The notes under the pieces were generated by a model that searched no databases, was not told the origin of the DNA, and saw only the letters and a program-made list of their open reading frames with translations. A stretch of DNA of 8,034 bases, taken from the NCBI GenBank assembly GCA_022776205.1, contig JALFIK010000201.1, positions 1-8,034 on the forward strand, written 5' to 3'. Of the stretch, positions 1 through 5,055 are shown piece after piece. The translations under genes were made by a program, and so were the position numbers. The stretch comes from Eubacterium sp. Lineage in GTDB: Bacteria; Bacillota; Clostridia; Lachnospirales; Lachnospiraceae. How positions within the stretch are numbered: position 1 is the first letter of the stretch; each line of letters starts with the position of its first letter.

Positions 1-94
1 TTTCAATAATTCTGTCTGCAAGAGTGGATTTCCCGTGATCAATGTGTGCAATAATACAAAAATTTCTTATTTTACTCTGGTCAATTCCAGCCAA
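1..94 (-). CDS. lepA: Elongation factor 4 (LepA), N-terminal fragment; gene runs off the left edge
   Basis: Only the first 31 codons are inside the window. The translation begins MAGIDQSKIRNF and continues through the P-loop AHIDHGKST into LADRIIE. This is the characteristic N-terminus of LepA/EF4, the ribosome-associated translational GTPase thought to rescue stalled or mistranslocated ribosomes. The chosen start is TTG at 94-92, because no ATG or GTG fits this frame and a GGGAGG ribosome-binding site (103-108) lies 8 nt upstream. The stop codon of trpD is 23 nt upstream, so lepA is probably co-transcribed with trpD. In B. subtilis lepA also lies downstream of spoIIP. Identity rests on a short but very conserved segment; the rest of the protein is not visible. 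Confidence 0.93.
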   Translation of the reverse strand, partial: MAGIDQSKIRNFCIIAHIDHGKSTLADRIIE

Positions 95-102
95 TACCGT
101 TT

Positions 103-108
103 CCTCCC
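103..108 (-). promoter_or_regulatory. Ribosome-binding site deciding the lepA TTG start
   Basis: GGGAGG on the minus strand sits 8 nt before TTG at 94-92 and lies in the 23-nt gap after the trpD stop codon. It supports the rare TTG start rather than a start further into the gene, where the conserved LepA N-terminus would be lost. Confidence 0.75.
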
Positions 109-117
109 GTTCCCATT

Positions 118-1128
118 CTACTCTTCGTTGGAAAGTCTTATGAAATCTTTAAGCCTTTCCCTTGCCTTTTTGCTGTCTATAATATCTGCTGCCAGTTTAA
201 CACCGTCTTCGAGTGTGTTTGCCTTGCCTGCGATATAAAAACCGGCACCGGCATTCAGTAAAACGGCTTCTCTTCTCGGACCTTTTTCTCCATTTAAAAT
301 ATCCATGGTAATCTTCGCATTTTCCTGCGGTGATCCACCCACGAGCTCTTCTTTCGCACATTTTTTAAATCCAAACTGTTCCGGCTCAATTTCATAGGAG
401 TGGAACTGTCCGTTTTTGATCTCACAGACACTCGTCTTTGCACTCATGGAAATCTCATCCAATTGATCCTGCCCGTAAACAACCATGGCATTCTTCACAC
501 CAAGGTTGGCAAGCACCTTTGCAAGAGGCTCCACGAGTTTTTCATCATATACTCCCATTACCTGCATATTGGCACCCGCCGGATTGGATAATGGTCCTAA
601 AATATTAAAAACAGTGCGAATTCCCAGCTCTTTGCGGACATTTGCAACATAACGCATCGCTGTGTGATATTTCTGGGCAAAAAGGAAACAGATATTAATA
701 TCTTTCAGCATCTGGGCACTCTTTGCCGGAGATACCATGATATTTACACCCAGTGCCTCTAATACGTCCGCAGCTCCGCACTTGCTCGATGCGGCACGAT
801 TTCCGTGTTTTGCCACGGGAACCCCACCCGCAGAAATGACAAGGGCAGATGTTGTTGAAATATTAAAGGAATTGGACCGGTCTCCTCCGGTTCCGACGAT
901 TTCAAGTACATCCATATCATTGAGAAGTCTCACACAGTGCGCCCGCATTCCGGCTGCAGAGCCCGTAATCTCATCAATTGTTTCTCCTTTCATCGCAAGA
1001 GCGGTAAGATAGGCGCTTTTCTGAATATCATCTGCTTCTCCGCTCATAATCTCATCCATAACAGTCTGAGCCATCTCATAGGACAAATCCTCTTTTCGAC
1101 TGAGTTTCATAATTGCTTCTTTAATCAT
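118..1128 (-). CDS. trpD: Anthranilate phosphoribosyltransferase TrpD
   Basis: The 336-residue length matches stand-alone TrpD. The enzyme transfers phosphoribose from PRPP to anthranilate, the second committed step of tryptophan synthesis, in the cytoplasm. Visible family motifs are the PRPP-binding GTGGD (residues 79-83), NIST (89-92), KHGNRAASS (107-115), the ADVLEALG loop (120-127), FNILGPLSNP (174-183) and the metal-binding DE in LDEIS (223-227). The helical N-terminal domain (about 1-70) is present, so the gene looks intact and active. The start is ATG 1128, with GGAGG 6 nt upstream; the in-frame ATG at codon 7 has a poorer site. No other trp gene is visible, and the gene sits between spoIIP and lepA, an unusual place. 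Its own promoter and a terminator-like hairpin lie upstream. The TrpD2/YbiB alternative is unlikely given the full canonical motifs. Confidence 0.96.
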   Translation of the reverse strand: MIKEAIMKLSRKEDLSYEMAQTVMDEIMSGEADDIQKSAYLTALAMKGETIDEITGSAAGMRAHCVRLLNDMDVLEIVGTGGDRSNSFNISTTSALVISAGGVPVAKHGNRAASSKCGAADVLEALGVNIMVSPAKSAQMLKDINICFLFAQKYHTAMRYVANVRKELGIRTVFNILGPLSNPAGANMQVMGVYDEKLVEPLAKVLANLGVKNAMVVYGQDQLDEISMSAKTSVCEIKNGQFHSYEIEPEQFGFKKCAKEELVGGSPQENAKITMDILNGEKGPRREAVLLNAGAGFYIAGKANTLEDGVKLAADIIDSKKARERLKDFIRLSNEE

Positions 1129-1183
1129 TTGTTTCCTCCATTACTCTGCTTTGATGACACCATCAGGTATCCGACTCGATCAT

Positions 1184-1228
1184 AAAAAAACCGCCCGCGA
1201 CAAAGCAACTATATTTTGTCAGGGGCGG
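1184..1228 (-). terminator. Strong intrinsic terminator inside the trpD leader (possible attenuator)
   Basis: On the minus strand CCGCCC (1228-1223) pairs with GGGCGG (1196-1191) and GACAAA (1220-1215) pairs with UUUGUC (1204-1199). A 2x2 internal loop separates the two helices, and a 10-nt loop caps the hairpin. Seven U (1190-1184) follow the stem directly, giving a textbook factor-independent terminator for minus-strand transcription. It lies downstream of both spoIIP and the promoter at 1256-1284, and upstream of trpD. It therefore probably ends the gpr-spoIIP transcript and also stops or attenuates transcripts heading into trpD-lepA. The plus strand lacks a U-tract, so the element is one-directional. 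An attenuating role is inference; the hairpin itself is directly visible. Confidence 0.88.
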
Positions 1229-1255
1229 GACGAAACTTAAATCTTTCTGTGTTTT

Positions 1256-1284
1256 ATTAGACCACACAACATCTTTTTTGTCAA
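1256..1284 (-). promoter_or_regulatory. SigA-type promoter for the trpD(-lepA) leader
   Basis: The minus strand carries TTGACA (1284-1279), a 17-bp spacer and TCTAAT (1261-1256), matching 11 of 12 consensus bases with ideal spacing. The predicted transcript start is near 1249. This gives a leader of about 120 nt before trpD ATG, or an RNA of about 65 nt if transcription stops at the hairpin ending at 1184. I see no other convincing promoter between the hairpin and trpD. Confidence 0.75.
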
Positions 1285-1318
1285 TTCATTTTTTCCATAA
1301 CAAAAAACAAAAATCTTC

Positions 1319-2539
1319 TTATTTTCTGTAGGCCTTTTCCCCGGATAAAAGACGGTAAAGAACATGTGCAAGCGGTTTCATCGCATTTTTTGCTTCAGAC
1401 ACCGTATTATTCTGGGCACCTACTTCAATGAGCATTGCTCTTTTCGCCAGATGAAGATTATACCGGTAGCCTTTCACATATATTTTCCTTGTAAAACCCG
1501 GATAATATCTGGCACATAAAAGCTGCATCTGCAGGCTGGTGGCAAGATTTTCTTCTTTGTTGGGATTATACAGGTAGGCAATTTCCCCACTTTTTTTCAG
1601 ACGGCTGACTCCGTTAAAAAACATGATTTGTGCCGTTTTTTCACCGTCGATTTTTGTAACAAGATGAATTTTATCTTCCACCGAATCCCTGTGGAGATCT
1701 AAAACGACCTTAATGGAAGGATTTTTCTTCAGGGTGTTCTCCACACTGTCTCCTGCAAAGTTATAGGCCGCATTCCGGTCCAGCCGGCCATCTACCTGAT
1801 CATACACTGAAGTATCGTGTATGGTTTTAATCCCATAATTTTTCTCCAGTTCCTTTTTCAGTGCCGTTCCCACTTCAATGACCGAACTTTCTTTCCCGTC
1901 TTCTTTTTTATAGGTTTCACTCCCATGAGTATGGTAGATCAGCACAAGAGGTTTTGTCTCCGGGATTTTCGCAGAAAGATCCGTCTTAAGGAGTCTTAAA
2001 CCATTTAACTCATTTTTGGTCAAAGTGGTAGTACCATCTACAATATAAAAATGTTCCAGCAGAAACGAATAAGAGGAAAGTTGCTTCAGAGAATACCTCT
2101 CCCTCTTTTTTGTTTTTTCCATTTTCCCCGGATCTTTCTTTTTTCTTTCCACAGACTGGTCGTCCGATTCCGTAAAATAATCCGGCACGTTGTCACTGTA
2201 TCTGGCTTCATAGTATCCACTGCCCTGCCAGTAATCAATGGTAAACTTCTGTATAGGAAAAACTTCCTCCTGCATAAAATTTTGAAAAAAAGGGCGGAGC
2301 ATACTTTTGGCACCCTCAAAATGATCATAATGAAGAATCGGTGTAAATTCTTCCTGCACCCTGTTCATCCCATTTTCCGTTGCATCCCGGAGTATTTCCC
2401 TATGTACCGGAATCCCCCGCCAGAGAGATTCCGATTTTTTCTTCAGCCGGACTCCCGAGCCTGTAAAATATAGAAAAAAAAGAATCAGAAATAAAAAGAA
2501 AAGCAATAGTTCCACTGTCCTCAAATTTTTTTCTCTCAT
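1319..2539 (-). CDS. spoIIP: Stage II sporulation protein P (engulfment amidase/endopeptidase)
   Basis: The product is 406 residues. SpoIIP works with SpoIID and SpoIIM to degrade septal peptidoglycan so that the mother-cell membrane can engulf the forespore. An N-terminal membrane anchor is visible at about residues 8-26 (very Leu/Phe rich), followed by a charged, low-conservation linker to about 195. The C-terminal N-acetylmuramoyl-L-alanine amidase domain shows the expected zinc-site motifs: HTHGSE (203-208), DLHRDS (281-286) and the Glu of IEVGAQNNT (371-379). The start ATG 2539 has AAGGAGG 4 nt upstream. The gene follows gpr by 25 nt, so read-through from gpr is likely. A partial mother-cell SigE-like -10 (CATAGGTT, 2569-2562) overlaps the gpr stop but is weak. 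Transcription probably ends at the hairpin at 1184-1228. The identification is secure. Confidence 0.96.
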   Translation of the reverse strand: MREKNLRTVELLLFFLFLILFFLYFTGSGVRLKKKSESLWRGIPVHREILRDATENGMNRVQEEFTPILHYDHFEGAKSMLRPFFQNFMQEEVFPIQKFTIDYWQGSGYYEARYSDNVPDYFTESDDQSVERKKKDPGKMEKTKKRERYSLKQLSSYSFLLEHFYIVDGTTTLTKNELNGLRLLKTDLSAKIPETKPLVLIYHTHGSETYKKEDGKESSVIEVGTALKKELEKNYGIKTIHDTSVYDQVDGRLDRNAAYNFAGDSVENTLKKNPSIKVVLDLHRDSVEDKIHLVTKIDGEKTAQIMFFNGVSRLKKSGEIAYLYNPNKEENLATSLQMQLLCARYYPGFTRKIYVKGYRYNLHLAKRAMLIEVGAQNNTVSEAKNAMKPLAHVLYRLLSGEKAYRK

Positions 2540-2564
2540 ATATCCTCCTTATTCTCTTATAAAC

Positions 2565-3524
2565 CTATGCTTTCCCTTTTATTTTATTCCCTCCTGCACA
2601 TTTTGAAATATAGTGGTTGATTCCCTCTGACAAAGTAAAGCTGATTCGTTTGACAGATTCATCAATCTCCTTTGGTGTGACAAAAAGATCCCACAGTTTC
2701 CGATCAAGAATTTCAGATAGAAAGCGATAACGTTCTGTCTGATTCCAGAAACGAAAACTATCTTCTTTCTCCTCCTCTTTTAAGGAGGAGCAAAAAGAAT
2801 CCATAATGTCACAGGCAAGGGAAGGAATGGAAATCACTGTGGGCACACCAATGGCGAGTACCGGAATTCCCATGGTTTTTTCCGAAATTTCATGACGATG
2901 ATTGCGTACCCCGGAACCAGGGATAATTCCTGTATTCCCAATCTGTACTGTGCGATTCAGCCTCTCCGAGCTTTTTGCCGCCAGGGCATCAATGACAACA
3001 AGCGCATCCGGATGAATTTTTTGTATGATTCCAAGAAGAATTTCTCCTGTTTCCATCCCGGTCTGCGCCATCACTCCCGGGGCAATTGCCGATACTTCCG
3101 GATAACTGTCTATTTCTTTCATATGCCATAAATGTCTTGTTACAAACAGATTTTTTATGACAAGAGGACCGAGGGCATCCGGCGTCACTCTTCCGTTTCC
3201 CAGCCCGGCAAAAAGAATCTTTCGTTTCCCCTTAAGCAGTTTTCCCAGATTCTGTGCAAGACACTCACTCATTTTTTCATGAAAACCACCATCATTTTCT
3301 CCCATATTTTCCCCTTCGATGGTAATGTAAACACCTGGAGGTTTCCCGATTATGCCGGCTCCTTCCTCATTTTCCACATAAATTACCGTCTCCCGCAGAT
3401 TTCCCTCTTCAAATGTCCTTTCCTCGACCCTGATTCCGGGAATTTTATCCTGGCCGCATAGCTCCTCCTTCAGTTCTAGGGCAAGATCTGTATGGGCATA
3501 CGGAATGTTATTTTTCTCTGTCAT
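2565..3524 (-). CDS. gpr: Germination protease GPR (SASP-degrading)
   Basis: GPR is made as a zymogen in the forespore and, on germination, degrades the small acid-soluble proteins that coat spore DNA. From ATG 3524 the protein has 319 residues, somewhat shorter than the 368 of B. subtilis. HTDLALE (11-17) matches the conserved propeptide junction; by family analogy self-cleavage would fall after Asp13. Conserved blocks include FAGLGNGRVTPDALGP (105-120) and VVIDALAA (176-183), whose Asp116 and Asp179 are the candidate catalytic acids of this unusual protease family, plus QIGNTGIIPGSGVRN (194-208). I prefer ATG 3524 to the in-frame GTG at 3566 because AAGGA lies 8 nt upstream and the GTG has no ribosome-binding site. 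Only 25 nt separate it from spoIIP, and it is divergent from rpsT. Expression is expected to be SigG-dependent; a possible -10 is listed separately. Confidence 0.95.
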   Translation of the reverse strand: MTEKNNIPYAHTDLALELKEELCGQDKIPGIRVEERTFEEGNLRETVIYVENEEGAGIIGKPPGVYITIEGENMGENDGGFHEKMSECLAQNLGKLLKGKRKILFAGLGNGRVTPDALGPLVIKNLFVTRHLWHMKEIDSYPEVSAIAPGVMAQTGMETGEILLGIIQKIHPDALVVIDALAAKSSERLNRTVQIGNTGIIPGSGVRNHRHEISEKTMGIPVLAIGVPTVISIPSLACDIMDSFCSSLKEEEKEDSFRFWNQTERYRFLSEILDRKLWDLFVTPKEIDESVKRISFTLSEGINHYISKCAGGNKIKGKA

Positions 3525-3595
3525 TCTCCCTGTCCTTTCCTTATATATTATTTTAAGATTACCCACCGAGGATTATTATGGATTTTTTCTATATA

Positions 3596-3625
3596 TAATA
3601 TGTACTTAAAAATTTTCTCTTGACA
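3596..3625 (-). promoter_or_regulatory. Possible forespore (SigG-type) promoter for gpr
   Basis: The minus strand has CATATTA (3602-3596), which fits the SigF/SigG -10 pattern CATnnTA. Seventeen nt upstream is TGTCAA (3625-3620), a poor match to the expected -35. The predicted start near 3588 leaves an untranslated leader of about 64 nt before ATG 3524. The element is supported mainly by family knowledge that gpr is a SigG gene. The AT-rich context makes a chance match quite possible. Confidence 0.35.
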
Positions 3626-3648
3626 AAAATGAAAAATTTCAATAGAAT
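3620..3648 (+). promoter_or_regulatory. SigA-type promoter for rpsT
   Basis: TTGACA (3620-3625), a 17-bp spacer and TAGAAT (3643-3648) match 11 of 12 consensus bases. The predicted transcript start is near 3655, leaving a leader of about 83 nt before rpsT. The -35 hexamer coincides with the weak minus-strand gpr promoter candidate, so the two divergent promoters may overlap. Confidence 0.8.
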
Positions 3649-3724
3649 AAAGAAGTATGTTTACATTAGATTGTCCGTGTCCGAAATAATGCAAAACAGT
3701 AGAAAATAATAATTATAATCATTT

Positions 3725-3731
3725 GGAGGTG
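3725..3731 (+). promoter_or_regulatory. Ribosome-binding site deciding the rpsT TTG start
   Basis: GGAGGTG sits with its GGAGG 8 nt before TTG at 3738. An in-frame TTG at 3723 overlaps the upstream edge of this site, so it cannot be the true start; the site selects TTG 3738. Confidence 0.8.
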
Positions 3732-3737
3732 TACAGA

Positions 3738-4001
3738 TTGGCTAACATCAAATCTGCAAAAAAAAGAATCTTAGTCATTGAAACAAAGACATTAAGGAAC
3801 AAATCTATTAAATCTAAAGTAAAAACCTGTATTAAGAAAGTGGAGACTGCTATTGCAAATGGAGACAAAGAAGCAGCTCAGGTTGCTTTAACTGCTGCTA
3901 TTTCCGAGATCAGCAAGGCTGCTTCCAAAGGTATTTATCATAAAAATACAGCAGCAAGAAAGATTTCCCGCCTTACAAAAGCGGTTAACGGTATTGCTTA
4001 A
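3738..4001 (+). CDS. rpsT: 30S ribosomal protein bS20
   Basis: The 87-residue basic protein beginning MANIKSAKKR is a standard bS20, a primary 16S rRNA-binding protein of the small subunit. Conserved segments include the Lys-rich N-terminus, the central helix with KVKTCIKKVETAI, and the C-terminal KGIYHKNTAARKISRL motif. The start is TTG at 3738; an extension to TTG 3723 would add five residues encoded by the ribosome-binding site itself. It is the only plus-strand gene here, with its own consensus promoter and a terminator directly after it, so it is monocistronic. E. coli rpsT also starts with UUG and is autoregulated at translation by its product; similar control here is possible but unproven. 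Its position between holA and gpr is the usual Firmicute arrangement. Confidence 0.97.
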   Translation: MANIKSAKKRILVIETKTLRNKSIKSKVKTCIKKVETAIANGDKEAAQVALTAAISEISKAASKGIYHKNTAARKISRLTKAVNGIA

Positions 4002-4018
4002 TTTTAAATAAGATTTAC

Positions 4019-4054
4019 AATCCCCGGAAGGAGCGGCTGCTTTCCGGGGATTTT
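4019..4054 (+). terminator. Terminator after rpsT, between convergent rpsT and holA
   Basis: AATCCCCGGAA (4019-4029) pairs perfectly with TTCCGGGGATT (4042-4052), an 11-bp GC-rich stem with a 12-nt loop. The stem end runs into TTTT (4051-4054) on the plus strand. It starts 17 nt after the rpsT stop. The minus side has only a sparse T-tract (ATTGTAAATC), so it is a good terminator for rpsT and a weaker one for holA, whose stop codon is 5 nt beyond the T-tract. Confidence 0.88.
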
Positions 4055-4059
4055 CGTAT

Positions 4060-5055
4060 TCATTCTATAATTTTATCCGACAGTCCGGTAATTAACAATT
4101 CCAGACCGATACGATCTTCCATTTTTCCCGTTTTGATTTCCTCTTCTATCTCGATACACTGTTCCAGGCACATTTCCAGAGTCTTCATACTGTATCCCTT
4201 TAGCTGCTGTTCGTTTTTTCGGATGGCAAACCGGGGAATTCCCGCTGCTTTTGCAATGGCATCGTCCGGCTTATGAAGATTTCTCATGCTGGCAATAATC
4301 AGAAGAATCCGATACTGTCTTACAATGAGATATAAAATATGCAAAGGAGGTTCCTTCAGTAAAATCAGATCATTGTAATAAGAAAGTGCCTCTTTTTTCT
4401 CGCCCCGGGCAATAGATGCCGTCAGTTCAAAAATCTTGTCCTGTACTTCTCCGGATGTAATATTATCAATATCCTCCCGGGTAATTTCTGTCCTGTCTCC
4501 AAGATAAGAAATCAGTTTTTCTGTCTCATTTTTAATCTGGAACATATCATCCCCGGTCTTTTCCAGAAAATACCGGGCATCGGACTCCCGAATGTTTTTA
4601 TTTTCTTTTCCAAGAAGAGCAGCAATCCAGGAAAGAAGGGTCTTTTCTTTCTGATTTTTTTTCAGAAATTCTCCGATATAACCGTTTTTTTTGATCCATT
4701 TGTAAACTTTCGAACGCTTATCCACTTCCGCCTCGCAAATCAGGATACATGTGCTGTCAGGCATCTCCTCCATAATCCTGACAAATTCATCCTTTCCTGT
4801 TTTTAAAATTCCGGTACCATCCAGAACAATCAGCCTTTTTTCACTGAAAAACGGATAGGTAAAAGCAGTCTCCCGAAGGGCATTCAAATCGATTTTACTT
4901 TCCGTAAATAAAGTAAAGTTCATCTCATCGCCGTCCCTGACCATGGCATCTTTTAACAGATGCCTTGCCTGGATAATGAGATAAGGTTCATCTCCGGTAA
5001 GCAGATATACCTTCGGAAAATCTTTCTCTTTAATCTGTCGTTTTATCTCTTTCAT
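4060..5055 (-). CDS. holA: DNA polymerase III subunit delta (HolA)
   Basis: The delta subunit is part of the clamp loader and opens the sliding beta clamp during replication. From ATG 5055 the protein has 331 residues, normal for Firmicute HolA (YqeN). The N-terminal AAA+-like domain begins MKEIKRQIKEKDFPKVYLLT, followed by GDEPYLI near residues 21-27. It lacks a functional Walker A, as delta does. The C-terminal half carries the collar-type helices, including LKEPPLHILYLIVRQYRILL and a Glu-rich segment before GLELLITGLSD. An ATG at 5073 is in frame, but it directly abuts a GGAGG with no spacer, whereas ATG 5055 has GGAGG 6 nt upstream. ATG 5055 overlaps the comEC stop by 4 nt (ATGA), implying translational coupling. 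comEC-holA-rpsT order is conserved in Firmicutes. Confidence 0.94.
   Translation of the reverse strand: MKEIKRQIKEKDFPKVYLLTGDEPYLIIQARHLLKDAMVRDGDEMNFTLFTESKIDLNALRETAFTYPFFSEKRLIVLDGTGILKTGKDEFVRIMEEMPDSTCILICEAEVDKRSKVYKWIKKNGYIGEFLKKNQKEKTLLSWIAALLGKENKNIRESDARYFLEKTGDDMFQIKNETEKLISYLGDRTEITREDIDNITSGEVQDKIFELTASIARGEKKEALSYYNDLILLKEPPLHILYLIVRQYRILLIIASMRNLHKPDDAIAKAAGIPRFAIRKNEQQLKGYSMKTLEMCLEQCIEIEEEIKTGKMEDRIGLELLITGLSDKIIE

Noticed and set aside
1129..1250. T-box or classical trp leader-peptide attenuator upstream of trpD
   Set aside because: The AGGGUGG-type antiterminator core is missing, and no short open frame with tandem Trp codons precedes the terminator.
2051..2473. Open frame of 140 codons on the plus strand
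   Set aside because: Antisense to the linker and N-terminus of spoIIP; a Phe/Arg/Pro-rich translation without motifs.
2769..2790. Inverted repeat CTCCTCC / GGAGGAG inside gpr
   Set aside because: It encodes a Glu/Leu-rich segment (SSLKEEEKE) in a continuous reading frame and has no U-tract; probably a by-product of glutamate codons.
3525..3566. N-terminal extension of gpr to GTG 3566 (14 more residues)
   Set aside because: No ribosome-binding site precedes the GTG, while ATG 3524 has AAGGA and gives the normal short propeptide before HTDLALE.
3723..3737. N-terminal extension of rpsT to TTG 3723
   Set aside because: The added codons are the ribosome-binding site itself, and bS20 proteins begin at MANIKSAKKR.
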